Assembly: GCA_030528055.1 (NCBI GenBank)
Contig: JAUMZQ010000010.1
Location: 33,442-97,441 of the forward strand
Direction: 5' to 3'
Length of the DNA stretch: 64,000 nt
Source of the DNA: Streptococcus sp.
GTDB lineage: Bacteria; Bacillota; Bacilli; Lactobacillales; Streptococcaceae
Under the pieces are notes generated by a model. It had not been told where the DNA came from. It was given only the letters and a program-made list of their open reading frames with translations, and did no database searches. The stretch's first letter is position 1; the number at the start of each line of letters is the position of its first letter. Positions 33,937 through 44,369 of this stretch are shown here, piece by piece. Position numbers and translations under genes: made by a program.

Positions 33937-35439
33937 TTAATAAAATTGATTGAAACGACGATACGTTTTCGTTAACTGATAGAGGTTATCTTCTACGGCT
34001 GGTTGCAATTCATCCGCAGTCATTCTCCATATCCAGTTACCTCCTACCGTAGATGGATAATTCATACGCGCCGAACTATCTAATTCTAGTAAATCCTGCA
34101 TGGTGGCAACCGCTAAAAAGCTGACTGAAGAAAAGATTGTTCGCAACATGGCGTGTGGAACTGTTTCTTTCTCTCCGCGATTGGTGTACAAGCTCATGTA
34201 TTCTCGCGTTTCAGAATCAATCTCCTCATTATACCATCCTAGGATAGTATTGTTGTCATGAGTTCCAGTATACATGACAGAATTATTAGTTGCTAAATGA
34301 GGACTGTCGATACTTTCATAATAGGGATTAAAGGCAAATTGTAGTACTTTCATCCCTGGAAAGCCTGTACGATTACGTAGTTCAATAACCTCATCTGTCA
34401 TAAATCCTAAATCTTCTGCAATAATATTTAAATCCCCAAGATTTTCCTTTATAGCGGAAAAAAGTTTGTATCCTGGGCCTTTTACCCATTGACCAGTGGC
34501 AGCCGTTTCAGAACCGAAAGGTATTTCCCAGTAAGATTCAAAACCACGAAAATGGTCAATTCGAACAACATCATAGATGACAAAACTCTCACGAAGTCTA
34601 TCAATCCACCAAGCATAACCATCTCTATCCATCTCTTCCCAATCATAGATTGGATTCCCCCAGAGTTGCCCTGCTTCTGAAAAATCATCAGGTGGGCAAC
34701 CAGCTACACAGGTGGGTTGTCCCAAAGCATCTGTCTTAAAAAGATGAGGTTGAGACCAAACATCTGCACTATCTGCAGCAACATAAATCGGCATATCACC
34801 AATAATTTCAATATGATTTTTGTTAGCGTACTCTTTCAAATAATACCATTGCTTGAAAAATAAATACTGACTGACACGGTGAAAGGTCAGCTGTTCCGAC
34901 AATTTTTCACGATAAATAGCTAAACTGTCAGCATCACGACGACGAATTGCTTCGTCTGGCCATTCTGTCCAAGCTTTCAAATCAAAATATTCTTTGATTG
35001 CCATATATTCAGCAAAAACTTCTAACCATGCTGCATTACGAGTCACAAATTCTTCATAATCTCTCAAGTCTCCAATTTCTAAAAAACGAGTAGTTGCCTT
35101 TTCTAAAATCGGACGCCGAGCATTAAAAATCTTCTTGTAATCTACAGCTTTTGGATTGTCCCCAAAATCAACATCCAAAACATCAGACTCTTCAAGCAAT
35201 CCCTCATCTATTAGAAAGTCAATATCAATAAAATGAGTATTTCCAGCAAATGCCGAAAAAGATTGGTAAGGAGAATCACCATAGCTAGTTGTTCCTAATG
35301 GTAAAATTTGCCAATAGCGTTGTCCTGTTCTGACCAAAAAATCAATAAAGTCATAGGCCGATTGACCAAAAGAACCAATCCCATACTTTCCTGGTAGAGA
35401 AGAGATATGCATGAGAACTCCACTTTGTCTCACTTTCAT
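33937..35439 (-). CDS. malM: 4-alpha-glucanotransferase (amylomaltase)
   Basis: 500 residues from 35439 (MKVRQSGVLMHISSLPG, behind AAGGTGG); the frame opens three codons earlier at a GTG within that site. GH77 enzyme that transfers glucan segments between maltodextrins. Motifs: SPYQSFSAFAGN; nucleophile Asp in VRIDHFRGFESYWEIP; acid/base Glu in IAEDLGFMTDEV; GTHDNNT. First gene of malMP, with MalR-like operators upstream. Also called malQ in other genera. Confidence 0.96.
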   Translation of the reverse strand: MKVRQSGVLMHISSLPGKYGIGSFGQSAYDFIDFLVRTGQRYWQILPLGTTSYGDSPYQSFSAFAGNTHFIDIDFLIDEGLLEESDVLDVDFGDNPKAVDYKKIFNARRPILEKATTRFLEIGDLRDYEEFVTRNAAWLEVFAEYMAIKEYFDLKAWTEWPDEAIRRRDADSLAIYREKLSEQLTFHRVSQYLFFKQWYYLKEYANKNHIEIIGDMPIYVAADSADVWSQPHLFKTDALGQPTCVAGCPPDDFSEAGQLWGNPIYDWEEMDRDGYAWWIDRLRESFVIYDVVRIDHFRGFESYWEIPFGSETAATGQWVKGPGYKLFSAIKENLGDLNIIAEDLGFMTDEVIELRNRTGFPGMKVLQFAFNPYYESIDSPHLATNNSVMYTGTHDNNTILGWYNEEIDSETREYMSLYTNRGEKETVPHAMLRTIFSSVSFLAVATMQDLLELDSSARMNYPSTVGGNWIWRMTADELQPAVEDNLYQLTKTYRRFNQFY

Positions 35440-35477
35440 ATATACCACCTTAAATTTTTATATTTTTATGTTTAATG

Positions 35478-35534
35478 AAAACGTTTGCGTTGTTCTGATT
35501 ATATCTTTTTTTATTTTTAAGTGCAAGCGTTTTT
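35478..35534 (-). promoter_or_regulatory. malMP promoter with two MalR/cre-like sites
   Basis: Minus strand TTGCAC (35521-35526), 17 bp, TATAAT (35498-35503). AAACGTTTGCGT (35478-35490) lies just downstream of the start site and TGCAAGCGTTTTT (35522-35534) overlaps the -35. Both fit the LacI-family half-palindrome CGCAAACGTTTGCG recognised by MalR and, in part, CcpA. Confidence 0.85.
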
Positions 35535-35721
35535 ACAAATTTTATATTAGAAGCTAAGAACCAATCTAATAAGTGTACTATTTTGAGAACAATGTCCTAC
35601 TTCTAGAATCCATTTTCCTATAAACAAGTAAAAACAACCTAAAAGTTCTTTGCTCCAGCAACTTATTTTATCATTTTTCTTCTAATTTGATTAAAAAAAA
35701 TTTAATTTTTTAAAAAAAGAC

Positions 35722-35778
35722 TTGCAAGCGTTTACTTTTTGTGTTAAAATTTTTTTAGTTAGAGAAAACGTTTGCGTT
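35722..35778 (+). promoter_or_regulatory. malXCD promoter with two MalR/cre-like sites
   Basis: TTGCAA (35722-35727), 17 bp, TAAAAT (35745-35750). TTGCAAGCGTTTAC (35722-35735) overlaps the -35 and AAAACGTTTGCGTT (35765-35778) follows the start site, mirroring the malMP arm. The DNA between the two promoters (35535-35721) is AT-rich and holds no gene. Confidence 0.85.
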
Positions 35779-35832
35779 GAGCGGACGGATTTCCAGAAGA
35801 TTCTTAATTTTTTATTCTTAGGAGGAATAAAT

Positions 35833-37092
35833 ATGAAAAACAAAGTGTTAAAAAGTGTTGCAGTTCTTGGAACAATTACCTTTGCAAGTCTACTTTTAGT
35901 AGCTTGTGGAAATAAAAATTCTTCTAGTAAAGATGCTGGCAAAGACGGCCTTACTGTATATGTCGAAGAGCAATACAAACCTTATATGGAAAAAGCTGCC
36001 AAAGCTTTTGAAAAAGAAAATGGCACAAAAATCACCATCAAGACAGGTGATCAATTAAAAGGTTTGGATAACCTCTCATTAGACAACCAATCTGGTAAAG
36101 CACCAGACGTTATGATGGCACCATACGACCGTGTAGGAAGCCTTGGTACTGATGGACAACTTGCAGAAGTTACTTTAAGTAAAGATAGTAAAACTGATAA
36201 AACGACTGAAGCCTTAGTTACAACAGGTGGAAAAACTTATGGTGCTCCTGCAGTTATTGAGAGCCTTGTCATGTACTACAATAAAGACTTGATTGATAAA
36301 GCTCCTACAACTTTTTCTGAACTAGAAGATTTAGCGAAAGATAGCAAATACAATTTTGAAGGAGAAAATGGTAAAACTACAGCTTTCCTTGCTGATTGGA
36401 CCAATTTCTACTACACTTATGGACTCCTAGCTGGTAATGGTGGTTATGTCTTTGGTAAAGACGGAACAGATCCAAAAGATATCGGTCTTGCAAATGAAGG
36501 TTCTATCAAAGGAATCGAATACGCTAAAACATGGTATGACAGATGGCCTAAAGGTATGCAAGACACCGAAGGAGCTTCTAACCTCATCAAAACTCAATTC
36601 CAAAGCGGTAAAACTGCTGCCATCATTGATGGACCTTGGCAAGCCTCTTCACTAAAAGAAGCTAAAGTAAACTACGGTGTAGCCACTATCCCTACACTTG
36701 TTGATGGAAAAGAATATAAAACTTTTGGTGGCGGAAAAGCGTGGGTTATCCCAGTTGGTTCTAAAAATCCTGAAATTGCTCAAAAATTAGTTGATTTCTT
36801 AACTTCAACTGAGCAAGAAAAAGCATTTTACGATACAACAAATGAAGTTCCTGCTAACACGGAAGCACGTGAGTATGCTAAAGGCAAAAATGATGAATTG
36901 ACAACAGCTGTTATCAAACAGTTTGAAACTTCTGAACCACTACCAAATATCTCTGAAATGAGTACCGTTTGGGATCCAGCTAAGAGCATGTTGTTTGATG
37001 CTGTAAGTGGTAAAAAAGATGCTAAAACTGCTGCAAATGATGCTGTGAAATTAATCAAAGATACTATTAGCCAAAAATTCGGTGATAAATAA
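35833..37092 (+). CDS. malX: Maltodextrin-binding lipoprotein MalX
   Basis: 419 residues from 35833 (MKNKVLKSVAVLGTITF, behind AGGAGGAATAA); the open frame before it is promoter DNA. Lipobox LLVACGN. The mature domain is a type 1 extracellular solute-binding protein (GLTVYVEEQYKPYMEKAAKA, KAPDVMMAPYDRVG, FGGGKAWVIPVGS). It captures maltodextrins for MalC/MalD. A stem-loop after the gene should keep its expression above that of the permeases. Confidence 0.96.
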   Translation: MKNKVLKSVAVLGTITFASLLLVACGNKNSSSKDAGKDGLTVYVEEQYKPYMEKAAKAFEKENGTKITIKTGDQLKGLDNLSLDNQSGKAPDVMMAPYDRVGSLGTDGQLAEVTLSKDSKTDKTTEALVTTGGKTYGAPAVIESLVMYYNKDLIDKAPTTFSELEDLAKDSKYNFEGENGKTTAFLADWTNFYYTYGLLAGNGGYVFGKDGTDPKDIGLANEGSIKGIEYAKTWYDRWPKGMQDTEGASNLIKTQFQSGKTAAIIDGPWQASSLKEAKVNYGVATIPTLVDGKEYKTFGGGKAWVIPVGSKNPEIAQKLVDFLTSTEQEKAFYDTTNEVPANTEAREYAKGKNDELTTAVIKQFETSEPLPNISEMSTVWDPAKSMLFDAVSGKKDAKTAANDAVKLIKDTISQKFGDK

Positions 37093-37111
37093 GAACTAGT
37101 ATGTTACAGAT

Positions 37112-37135
37112 GGGGGTGGGAATTTTCCCTTCCCC
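37112..37135 (+). terminator. malX-malC intercistronic stem-loop
   Basis: GGGG and GGG pair with CCC and CCCC across a small internal loop, followed by T-rich DNA. Probably a partial terminator or mRNA end stabiliser for malX. Confidence 0.65.
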
Positions 37136-37176
37136 TTTCACTTTATCTCTTTGTAAAGAAAGGATCTTGGTTTTTT

Positions 37177-38469
37177 ATGTCTACTTATAACCCTAAAAAG
37201 GCAGCATTGCTCTCGCTTATACCAGGATTGGGGCAGATTTATAATAAGCAAAAGGGAAAAGGAGCCATTTTCTTTACCATAACGCTAGCTTTTATTATCT
37301 ACTTCCTCTCTATTGCAATGCCAATGCTCACTAGTTTGACAACACTGGGTGAATTACGTGGTCGCGACAATTCTTTGTTTATTCTGATTCAAGGAGCATT
37401 TCATCTAATCGTCGTTGCCATTTATCTAGTTTTCTACATTTTCAACATAAAAGATGCTTATCAAACAGCTAAACATTGGAATAATGGATTCCCAGTTCCA
37501 GTAAGTTTAAAAGATTTATTTAAAGGAATCTACGAAAATGGGTTCCCTTATCTTCTGATTGTTCCTGCCTATATCGCTATGGCTTTTGCTATTATCTTTC
37601 CAGTGCTGGTTACTTTGCTTATAGCCTTTACCAACTATGATTTCAAACATTTGCCTCCTGCTAAACTATTAGACTGGATTGGTTTTAATAATTTTGCTAA
37701 TATTTGGCAGTTGAGTACCTTCCGCTCGGCTTTTGTCTCTGTTCTTTCTTGGACTATTATTTGGGCGGTAGTGGCTTCTACGCTACAAATTATTATTGGT
37801 ATTTTCACAGCTATCATTGCTAATCAACCATTTGTCAAAGGAAAACGGATTTTTGGAATTATTTTTCTCCTACCTTGGGCAGTGCCTGCTTTTATCACCG
37901 TTCTAACTTTTTCAAATATGTTTAACGATAGTATCGGTGCTATTAATACACAGGTTCTTCCTTTACTAAGCAAGATTATTCCTTTCCTTGATGGTCACTT
38001 AATCCCTTGGAAAACAGATGCCACTTGGACTAAGATTGCTTTGATTATGATTCAAGGTTGGTTGGGATTCCCTTATATCTATGTTTTGACTTTAGGTATT
38101 CTGCAATCCATTCCAAAGGACTTGTACGAAGCAGCTTATATAGATGGTGCTAATGCTTGGCAAAAATTCCGCAACATCACTTTCCCAATGATTTTAGCTG
38201 TTGCAGCGCCAACCCTAATTAGCCAATATACATTTAATTTCAATAATTTTTCTATTATCTATCTATTCAATGCTGGTGGTCCAGGAAATGTCGGTGGAGG
38301 GGCTGGTTCGACAGATATTCTTATCTCATGGATTTATCGCCTCACAACTGGTAACTCGCCTCAATATTCTATGGCGGCGGCTGTTACTCTCATCATTTCC
38401 ATCATTGTAATGTCAATTTCAATGCTTGCCTTTAAGAAACTACATGTATTTGAGATGGAGGATGCTTGA
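37177..38469 (+). CDS. malC: Maltodextrin ABC permease MalC
   Basis: 430-residue MalF-type permease. The N-terminal segment [20 protein letters not shown] is the streptococcal MalC extension. About eight helices follow. The EAA coupling loop reads [20 protein letters not shown]. It pairs with MalD, which starts 1 bp after its stop. The ATPase MsmK is encoded elsewhere in streptococci, and none is in this window. Confidence 0.95.
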   Translation: MSTYNPKKAALLSLIPGLGQIYNKQKGKGAIFFTITLAFIIYFLSIAMPMLTSLTTLGELRGRDNSLFILIQGAFHLIVVAIYLVFYIFNIKDAYQTAKHWNNGFPVPVSLKDLFKGIYENGFPYLLIVPAYIAMAFAIIFPVLVTLLIAFTNYDFKHLPPAKLLDWIGFNNFANIWQLSTFRSAFVSVLSWTIIWAVVASTLQIIIGIFTAIIANQPFVKGKRIFGIIFLLPWAVPAFITVLTFSNMFNDSIGAINTQVLPLLSKIIPFLDGHLIPWKTDATWTKIALIMIQGWLGFPYIYVLTLGILQSIPKDLYEAAYIDGANAWQKFRNITFPMILAVAAPTLISQYTFNFNNFSIIYLFNAGGPGNVGGGAGSTDILISWIYRLTTGNSPQYSMAAAVTLIISIIVMSISMLAFKKLHVFEMEDA

Positions 38470-38470
38470 T

Positions 38471-39313
38471 ATGATAAAATCTCTTAAATTAAAGCGCTTT
38501 TTAACACAAAGTCTAACCTATCTTTATCTTGGTCTATTAGCAATTATAATCCTCTACCCTCTTCTGATTACTGTCTTATCTGCTTTTAAATCAGGAAATG
38601 TAGTAGCCTTTAAACTAGAGAGTGATATCAATTTTAGTTTTGATAATTTCACAAGACTATTTTCTGAAACACTTTATGGTACTTGGTATTTAAATACTTT
38701 GATTATTGCCGTTGTAACAATGATTGTGCAAACCAGTATAGTCGTCCTGACAGGTTATGCTTATAGTCGTTATAACTTTTTCGCCCGAAAACAAAGTTTA
38801 CTATTCTTTCTTATCATTCAAATGATTCCAAACATTGCTGCTTTGACCGCTTTCTTTGTTATGGCCCTCATGCTCAATGCACTCAATCAAGGTTGGTTTC
38901 TTATCTTCCTCTATGTAGGGGCTGGTATTCCAATGAACGCTTGGTTGATGAAAGGCTATTTTGATACAGTTCCTATCTCTCTTGACGAATCTGCCAAGCT
39001 AGATGGTGCCGGTCACTTTAGAAGATTTTGGCAAATCATTTTACCACTCGTTCGTCCAATGGTCGCCGTTCAAGCTCTCTGGGCTTTTATCGGTCCGTTT
39101 GGTGATTATATTTTATCAAGCTTTTTACTTCGAGAAAAAGAATACTATACTATTTCTGTTGGTTTGAGGACTTTTGTCAGTGATTTTAAAAACTTAAAAG
39201 TTTCTTTCTTTGCTGCAGGTGCTATTCTTAGTGCACTACCAATCTGTATTCTCTTTTTCTTCCTACAAAAGAATTTTGTGTCTGGTTTAACAAGTGGTGG
39301 TGACAAGGGATAA
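38471..39313 (+). CDS. malD: Maltodextrin ABC permease MalD
   Basis: 280 residues from 38471 ([20 protein letters not shown]); the frame is open 15 codons earlier inside malC. MalG-type permease with six helices and the EAA loop [21 protein letters not shown]. Last of malXCD. A small stem (GACAAG/CTTGTC, 39302-39320) and a T run follow. Confidence 0.95.
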   Translation: MIKSLKLKRFLTQSLTYLYLGLLAIIILYPLLITVLSAFKSGNVVAFKLESDINFSFDNFTRLFSETLYGTWYLNTLIIAVVTMIVQTSIVVLTGYAYSRYNFFARKQSLLFFLIIQMIPNIAALTAFFVMALMLNALNQGWFLIFLYVGAGIPMNAWLMKGYFDTVPISLDESAKLDGAGHFRRFWQIILPLVRPMVAVQALWAFIGPFGDYILSSFLLREKEYYTISVGLRTFVSDFKNLKVSFFAAGAILSALPICILFFFLQKNFVSGLTSGGDKG

Positions 39314-39420
39314 ACTTGTCCCTCCTCTTGTTTTTTTATGATAGATATTATTGACGATAGACACCGTTTTTCATAAAATGATTATATAGCAATCCTTCAC
39401 TGACTTAGAAAGGTTGGTTC

Positions 39421-40233
39421 ATGTTTCCTTATCCTTTAAATTATTTTGCAAGTTTGTTTGGTTCCAAAAGAGTATTTGCCAACCGACATTTATTGACTTG
39501 GTTTCAACTGGTATTTACCAGCATCTTTTTAATTTCTATCTCTCTTATTCCTATGAGCATACAAACCATCTCCTTATCTACTTATCCTTTGGAAATCTTG
39601 ATTGATAAAGTATTCGAACCTATTGATAAAGAAGTAATGGAGGATTTTTCAAATCATGTAACAATCAAAGATTCTCAACTAGTGAATAAGGCAGATACTA
39701 AAATTCACCACAATACTGCTGGAGATGTAATTATTGGACATCAAGACCAAGCGAAACTAGGTAAAAATTTAACTCTTTATTTTGACAAATATGAACTTGT
39801 TATTAGTAAAGAAAAAAAGGAATTGGCAGCCATCAACTATCGGTTTTTGACCGAAGATTCTCTAACAAGCAAGGAACAGCTGACCCTAGATATTTCAACA
39901 AGTTGGTTTCAACAAAACCGTTTTATCATTAGTCTTTTCCTCATTTTATCATCAGCCATTCTTCTTGGTATTAATTTTATTTTTCTATCTTTAGGAGCTT
40001 CTCTACTTCTCTACTTTACAAAAAAATCCAAACTCTTTTCTTTTAAAACATTTAAAGAGTGTTATAATTTTATACTAAATTGTCTTGGAATTCCTATCTT
40101 GGCTGGACTTATTATAGGACTTCTTGGTCAACCTTTACCCACTGTTATTACAACTCAAAACATCTTATTTGTACTTTATTTAGTTATCATTTTTTATAAA
40201 ACACACTTCCGTGACGCTGATTACGGAAAATAG
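39421..40233 (+). CDS. malA: Maltodextrin utilisation membrane protein MalA (DUF1189)
   Basis: 270 residues, DUF1189 membrane family. The first helix follows RHLLTWFQLVFTS. An external loop runs from about residue 55 to 165, followed by three helices (FIISLFLILSSAILLG; FIFLSLGASLLLYF; FILNCLGIPILAGLIIGLL). It precedes malR by 9 bp, as in pneumococcus, where the pair is malA-malR. Its exact role is not established. Confidence 0.88.
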   Translation: MFPYPLNYFASLFGSKRVFANRHLLTWFQLVFTSIFLISISLIPMSIQTISLSTYPLEILIDKVFEPIDKEVMEDFSNHVTIKDSQLVNKADTKIHHNTAGDVIIGHQDQAKLGKNLTLYFDKYELVISKEKKELAAINYRFLTEDSLTSKEQLTLDISTSWFQQNRFIISLFLILSSAILLGINFIFLSLGASLLLYFTKKSKLFSFKTFKECYNFILNCLGIPILAGLIIGLLGQPLPTVITTQNILFVLYLVIIFYKTHFRDADYGK

Positions 40234-40242
40234 GAGGTTTTT

Positions 40243-41226
40243 ATGCGTATCACTATTAAAGAAGTGGCTAAATTAGCTGGTGTTTCTCCTTCGACAGTAA
40301 CGCGTGTTGTTCAAAACAAACCCACGATTAGCGAAGAGACAAAGAAACGAGTTCGGGCGGCCATGAAAGAATTGGACTATCACCCCAATCTAAATGCCAG
40401 AAGTCTAGTAAGCCGTTCTACACAAGTGATTGGACTTGTTCTTCCAGATGATTCGGATGTTTTCTATCAAAATCCTTTCTTCCCAACCGTTTTACGTGGT
40501 ATTTCTCAAGTTGCTGCTGATTACGACTATGCCATTCAAATCAGCACAGGACAGGATGAAAATCACCGTTTAGAAAACATCAAGCAAATGGTCTTTGGTA
40601 GACGTGTAGATGGTATTATTTTTCTTTATTCCAAACCAAATGATCCTTTAGTAGATTTTGTTGCAAAAAACAGATTTCCTTTCTTGATTTTAGGAAAAGC
40701 TGTATCACCTTTCATCTCGCTTGTTGATAATGATAATATCAAAGCAGGCTATGATGCAACAAAGTATTTCATTGACAAAGGGTACAAAAAAATCGCCTTT
40801 CTAGCAGGAAATAAAGAATTGATTGTTTCTCAAGATCGTTATAGTGGTTACAAGCAAGCTCTCAAAGAGCAAAACATAACCTACAATGAAGCTATCGTTA
40901 AATTCTCTTTTGGTTTTCTCTTAGAAAAAAATAGTTACAAAATCATGGAAAAATTGCCCATCAATCAAATCGAGGCGATTGTAACCTCCGACAGTTTGGT
41001 AGCAGAAGGAGTCGTACACTATCTCAAAGAGCAAAACCTGCACATTCCTGTTATCACTTTTGACTCTGTTACTCCACGGATTGATATTGATGCTTACATT
41101 GATATTAATACCATTGAATTAGGACGAGAGTCATTCCGAACACTTTATCAGATTATCAAAGACAACAAAGAAGAAAAATATATCTGCTATCGTCAGTTAA
41201 TCCCACACACTATCGTTACTCATTAA
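40243..41226 (+). CDS. malR: Maltose operon repressor MalR (LacI family)
   Basis: 327 residues. N-terminal LacI HTH: TIKEVAKLAGVSPSTVTRVV, hinge KELDYHPNLNARSLVSR. The rest is a periplasmic-binding-like sensor (GIIFLYSKPNDPLVDF, ISLVDNDNIKAGYDA). It represses malXCD and malMP until maltodextrin is present. Targets are the four sites at 35478-35778. AGGAGG precedes the start; the pulA gene follows by 10 bp. Confidence 0.95.
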   Translation: MRITIKEVAKLAGVSPSTVTRVVQNKPTISEETKKRVRAAMKELDYHPNLNARSLVSRSTQVIGLVLPDDSDVFYQNPFFPTVLRGISQVAADYDYAIQISTGQDENHRLENIKQMVFGRRVDGIIFLYSKPNDPLVDFVAKNRFPFLILGKAVSPFISLVDNDNIKAGYDATKYFIDKGYKKIAFLAGNKELIVSQDRYSGYKQALKEQNITYNEAIVKFSFGFLLEKNSYKIMEKLPINQIEAIVTSDSLVAEGVVHYLKEQNLHIPVITFDSVTPRIDIDAYIDINTIELGRESFRTLYQIIKDNKEEKYICYRQLIPHTIVTH

Positions 41227-41236
41227 GGAGAAAAGC

Positions 41237-43315
41237 ATGCCATTTCGTATTTTTCAAGCTTACTTAGATGATGAGAATATTATTACAGTTGACTTAGAAA
41301 AAAAACTGGACTCTTATACCATTCATTTTACTCTAGAAGATGGTCATAGCTCTAGTTCACTGATTATCAAAAATATTGATAATCAAGATGAACGAATTGT
41401 CTACACTCTATCTACGAATGAACCCATTGATTTCAGTAAATCCTACCAAATATATGATCAAGATCGCAATCACACTCCGCTGCAATTTCGTCGTATTGTA
41501 CAAAAGCCGATTTTTGATGAACTATTTAATTATGACGAGGAAGATCTTGGTGCTCATTACGAAAAACAAGCAACTGAATTCAAATTTTGGGCACCTATTT
41601 CTGAAACAGTTCAGCTTCATTTAGAAGATCAAGTCTATCCACTTGAACGGCTAGATAAAGGTATTTGGTATACCAAAGTCTCTGGTGATTTAGAAGGACA
41701 AAGTTATTATTACCTACATAAGGTCAATGACAAATGGCTGGAAGTTCATGATCCTTATGCCCTTTCATCGGATGTCAACTCAGGAAAGAGTTTCATTGTT
41801 GATTTGGAAAAGATACAAAAATCAATTACAAGAGCAAAGCACCAACTTTCTCCTACACAAGCTATTATTTATGAAATGAGCGTGCGTGATTTCTCCATGC
41901 AAAAAGAAGCAGAATTTTCTCAACCTGGAAAATTCCGCTCACTAACTGAATCCCCACAAGTTCAGGGACATCATTTTGGATTAGATTATCTAAAAGACCT
42001 CGGTATCACCCATGTCCAGCTGATGCCAGTATACGACTTCGGAAGTGTTGACGAAAACAATCCCGAACTTGTTTATAATTGGGGCTATGACCCAGTTCAG
42101 TACAACATTCCAGAAGGTAGCTTTGCTAGCAATCCTCACGATCCCTACAACAGAATATTTGAGTTGCAACAAGCAATCGCAAACTATCACCAAGCAGATA
42201 TCAGTGTCATTATGGATGTTGTTTACAATCATGTTTACGATGCAGATTCATTTGCTTTTGAAAAGATAGTTCCTGGATATTTTTACAGATTAGATGCCTT
42301 TGGTTTCCGAACAAATGGTACTTTCTGCGGAAATGATGTTGCAAGCGAGAGAGCTATGGTTCGTAATTACATCCTACATTCTGTCAAACAATGGGTTCAA
42401 TTATATGGATTCGACGGTTTCCGTTTTGATTTGATGGGGATTTTAGATACAAAAACAATGAATCAGATAGCTCATGAATTAAAAGCTATCTACCCTAATA
42501 TCTATCTCTACGGTGAAGGATGGCAAATGAATACTGGTTTAGATAACCAATTACTTGCCCACCAATACAACGCAGAGCAACTAACAGACTACGGATTTTT
42601 TAGTGATAATTTTCGTGATACCATTAAACAGACCATTGCGCAAGCTAATCGTATCGAAAATCAATACACCCCCAATCTACTGGAAAATATCTTAACAGCA
42701 AATATCGGTCTCATTGGAAGCCCGCATTTCCTAAAACCACAGCAAGCAATTAATTACGTTGAATGCCACGACAATGCCACCGCTTTTGATTACTTTGATA
42801 TCATCAATCCAGAGATTACATTGAAAGAACGAATAGCCAATTCGCGATTAGCTCTACACCTCGTTTTATTGGCACAAGGAGTCCCTTTTATCCATAGTGG
42901 ACAAGAGTTCTATCGTACAAAAGGCCTCGTGGACAATAGTTACAACCTTCCTGATAAAATCAATAAATTAGATTGGATGCGTTCACTTCATTATCAAGAA
43001 GATATTGACTTTTTAAAACAGTTGATTCACTTCCGAAAAGAACATCCTCTTCTCAGTTTAGAAAATAGCACAGATATTCGACAGGCTTGTCACATCAAAT
43101 GGCTCAGCTCGTCCTTCGTAGAATATTCCATTCAAAAAGATCAACAAGAGTTGACAATCGTCATCAACTTTTCAAATGAAGAAGCCACCTATAATAACGA
43201 CAGAAATCAAAAACTATATGTTCAGTATCCTTGTATCAATTTAGAGAAACCACTCGATCCAATTTCTGAACACCACACACTAGCTGCTAAACAGTTTATC
43301 ATTTTAAAATCATGA
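41237..43315 (+). CDS. pulA: Cytoplasmic type I pullulanase
   Basis: 692 residues, no signal peptide and no LPxTG, so unlike the surface pullulanase SpuA. Signature YNWGYDPVQYNIPEGSF. GH13 catalytic Asp in GFRFDLMG, Glu in LYGEGWQM, transition-state Asp in ECHDNATAFDY. An N-terminal CBM48-like domain precedes (EFKFWAPISETVQLHLED). It debranches alpha-1,6 links of imported dextrins for MalM and MalP. It follows malR by 10 bp, which joins it to the mal regulon. Confidence 0.92.
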   Translation: MPFRIFQAYLDDENIITVDLEKKLDSYTIHFTLEDGHSSSSLIIKNIDNQDERIVYTLSTNEPIDFSKSYQIYDQDRNHTPLQFRRIVQKPIFDELFNYDEEDLGAHYEKQATEFKFWAPISETVQLHLEDQVYPLERLDKGIWYTKVSGDLEGQSYYYLHKVNDKWLEVHDPYALSSDVNSGKSFIVDLEKIQKSITRAKHQLSPTQAIIYEMSVRDFSMQKEAEFSQPGKFRSLTESPQVQGHHFGLDYLKDLGITHVQLMPVYDFGSVDENNPELVYNWGYDPVQYNIPEGSFASNPHDPYNRIFELQQAIANYHQADISVIMDVVYNHVYDADSFAFEKIVPGYFYRLDAFGFRTNGTFCGNDVASERAMVRNYILHSVKQWVQLYGFDGFRFDLMGILDTKTMNQIAHELKAIYPNIYLYGEGWQMNTGLDNQLLAHQYNAEQLTDYGFFSDNFRDTIKQTIAQANRIENQYTPNLLENILTANIGLIGSPHFLKPQQAINYVECHDNATAFDYFDIINPEITLKERIANSRLALHLVLLAQGVPFIHSGQEFYRTKGLVDNSYNLPDKINKLDWMRSLHYQEDIDFLKQLIHFRKEHPLLSLENSTDIRQACHIKWLSSSFVEYSIQKDQQELTIVINFSNEEATYNNDRNQKLYVQYPCINLEKPLDPISEHHTLAAKQFIILKS

Positions 43316-43349
43316 CCAACTGCGGAACAAAGCAGGCAAAAAAATACAT

Positions 43350-43384
43350 AAAAGTTTGAGAAAATGTATTCTCAAACTTTTTTA
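43350..43384. terminator. Bidirectional terminator between pulA and yitT
   Basis: AAAAGTTTGAGAA (43350-43362) pairs with TTCTCAAACTTTT (43369-43381), with a 6-nt loop and A/T runs on both sides. Confidence 0.9.
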
Positions 43385-43427
43385 CATATAGTAATAAATC
43401 ACTTCATTAAATCAGCCAATCAGCTCA

Positions 43428-44369
43428 TCATTCCAATTCTTCTACAAAGCGTCCTAAAATATAAACATTGTCTGAGACAGAGACAAAAGCATCTGGATCA
43501 ACACGCTTCATGATGTGTTTAAATTCATTAAACTCTGCACGAGTAATAACTGTAATCAATACAGACTTTGCCTCATGGTTGTAAGTCCCTTCCGCCCCAT
43601 TCACGATGGTAGCCCCTCTATGCAAACGATGATGAATCTTCTTAATCACTTTTTCAGGATAGCTAGTAATAATCATTGCTTGCATCCGCTTTTGCTTAGT
43701 AAAAATAGCGTCCGTTACTCTACTAGATACAAAAATAGTAATCATTGAATAAAAGGCGTATTCCCAACCAAAAGTTAGACCAGCAATCAACATGATAACC
43801 CCATTAACCGCTAAAGAAATACTACCAACATTTCGACCCGTTCTTTTACGAACGGTTAAACTAACAATATCCGTCCCTCCACTAGAAATACTTGATCGAA
43901 GGGCATATCCGATACCCGCCCCCATGACTACTCCACCAAATAAAGCATTAATGATAGGATTTGTAGTTAGAGTAATTTCCGGAACAAAATGGATAAAAAG
44001 GGAGCTCATTGATACCGTTATAAAAGTAAAAATGGTAAATTTATGACCAATCTTGTACCAAGCCAAAATCATCAATGGAATATTGATAGCATAAAAAGTC
44101 GCTGAGACAGGTATTGTGAAACCTAAAAATTGACCGCTCAAAGCCGTTATAATCTGTGCTAAACCTGTTGCTCCACTAGAATATACATGTCCTGGCTGAA
44201 AGAAGAAATTCACTGCAACGGCAGATAAAAAACCATAAACAATCGAAGCCGATATTTTTTCATCGTATTTTTCTCGTGAAATACTTTTTAGCGCTCGAAG
44301 GAGCTTGAAATTATAGGCAAATTTCCGCAAATAATAGTACAATAATTTAGTAAACTTAGTCCGCTTCAT
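43428..44369 (-). CDS. YitT family membrane protein (DUF161/DUF2179)
   Basis: 313 residues: about five helices ([32 protein letters not shown]) with the YitT signature [16 protein letters not shown]-terminal DUF2179 domain ([37 protein letters not shown]) follows. Its ATG lies 14 bp inside the end of aspS, so it is translationally coupled. Function unknown; a transport role has been suggested for relatives. Confidence 0.9.
   Translation of the reverse strand: MKRTKFTKLLYYYLRKFAYNFKLLRALKSISREKYDEKISASIVYGFLSAVAVNFFFQPGHVYSSGATGLAQIITALSGQFLGFTIPVSATFYAINIPLMILAWYKIGHKFTIFTFITVSMSSLFIHFVPEITLTTNPIINALFGGVVMGAGIGYALRSSISSGGTDIVSLTVRKRTGRNVGSISLAVNGVIMLIAGLTFGWEYAFYSMITIFVSSRVTDAIFTKQKRMQAMIITSYPEKVIKKIHHRLHRGATIVNGAEGTYNHEAKSVLITVITRAEFNEFKHIMKRVDPDAFVSVSDNVYILGRFVEELE

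Noticed and set aside
35722-35832. 37-codon extension of malX
   Set aside because: It would overlap the malX promoter and operators; a lipoprotein signal begins at 35833 behind AGGAGG.
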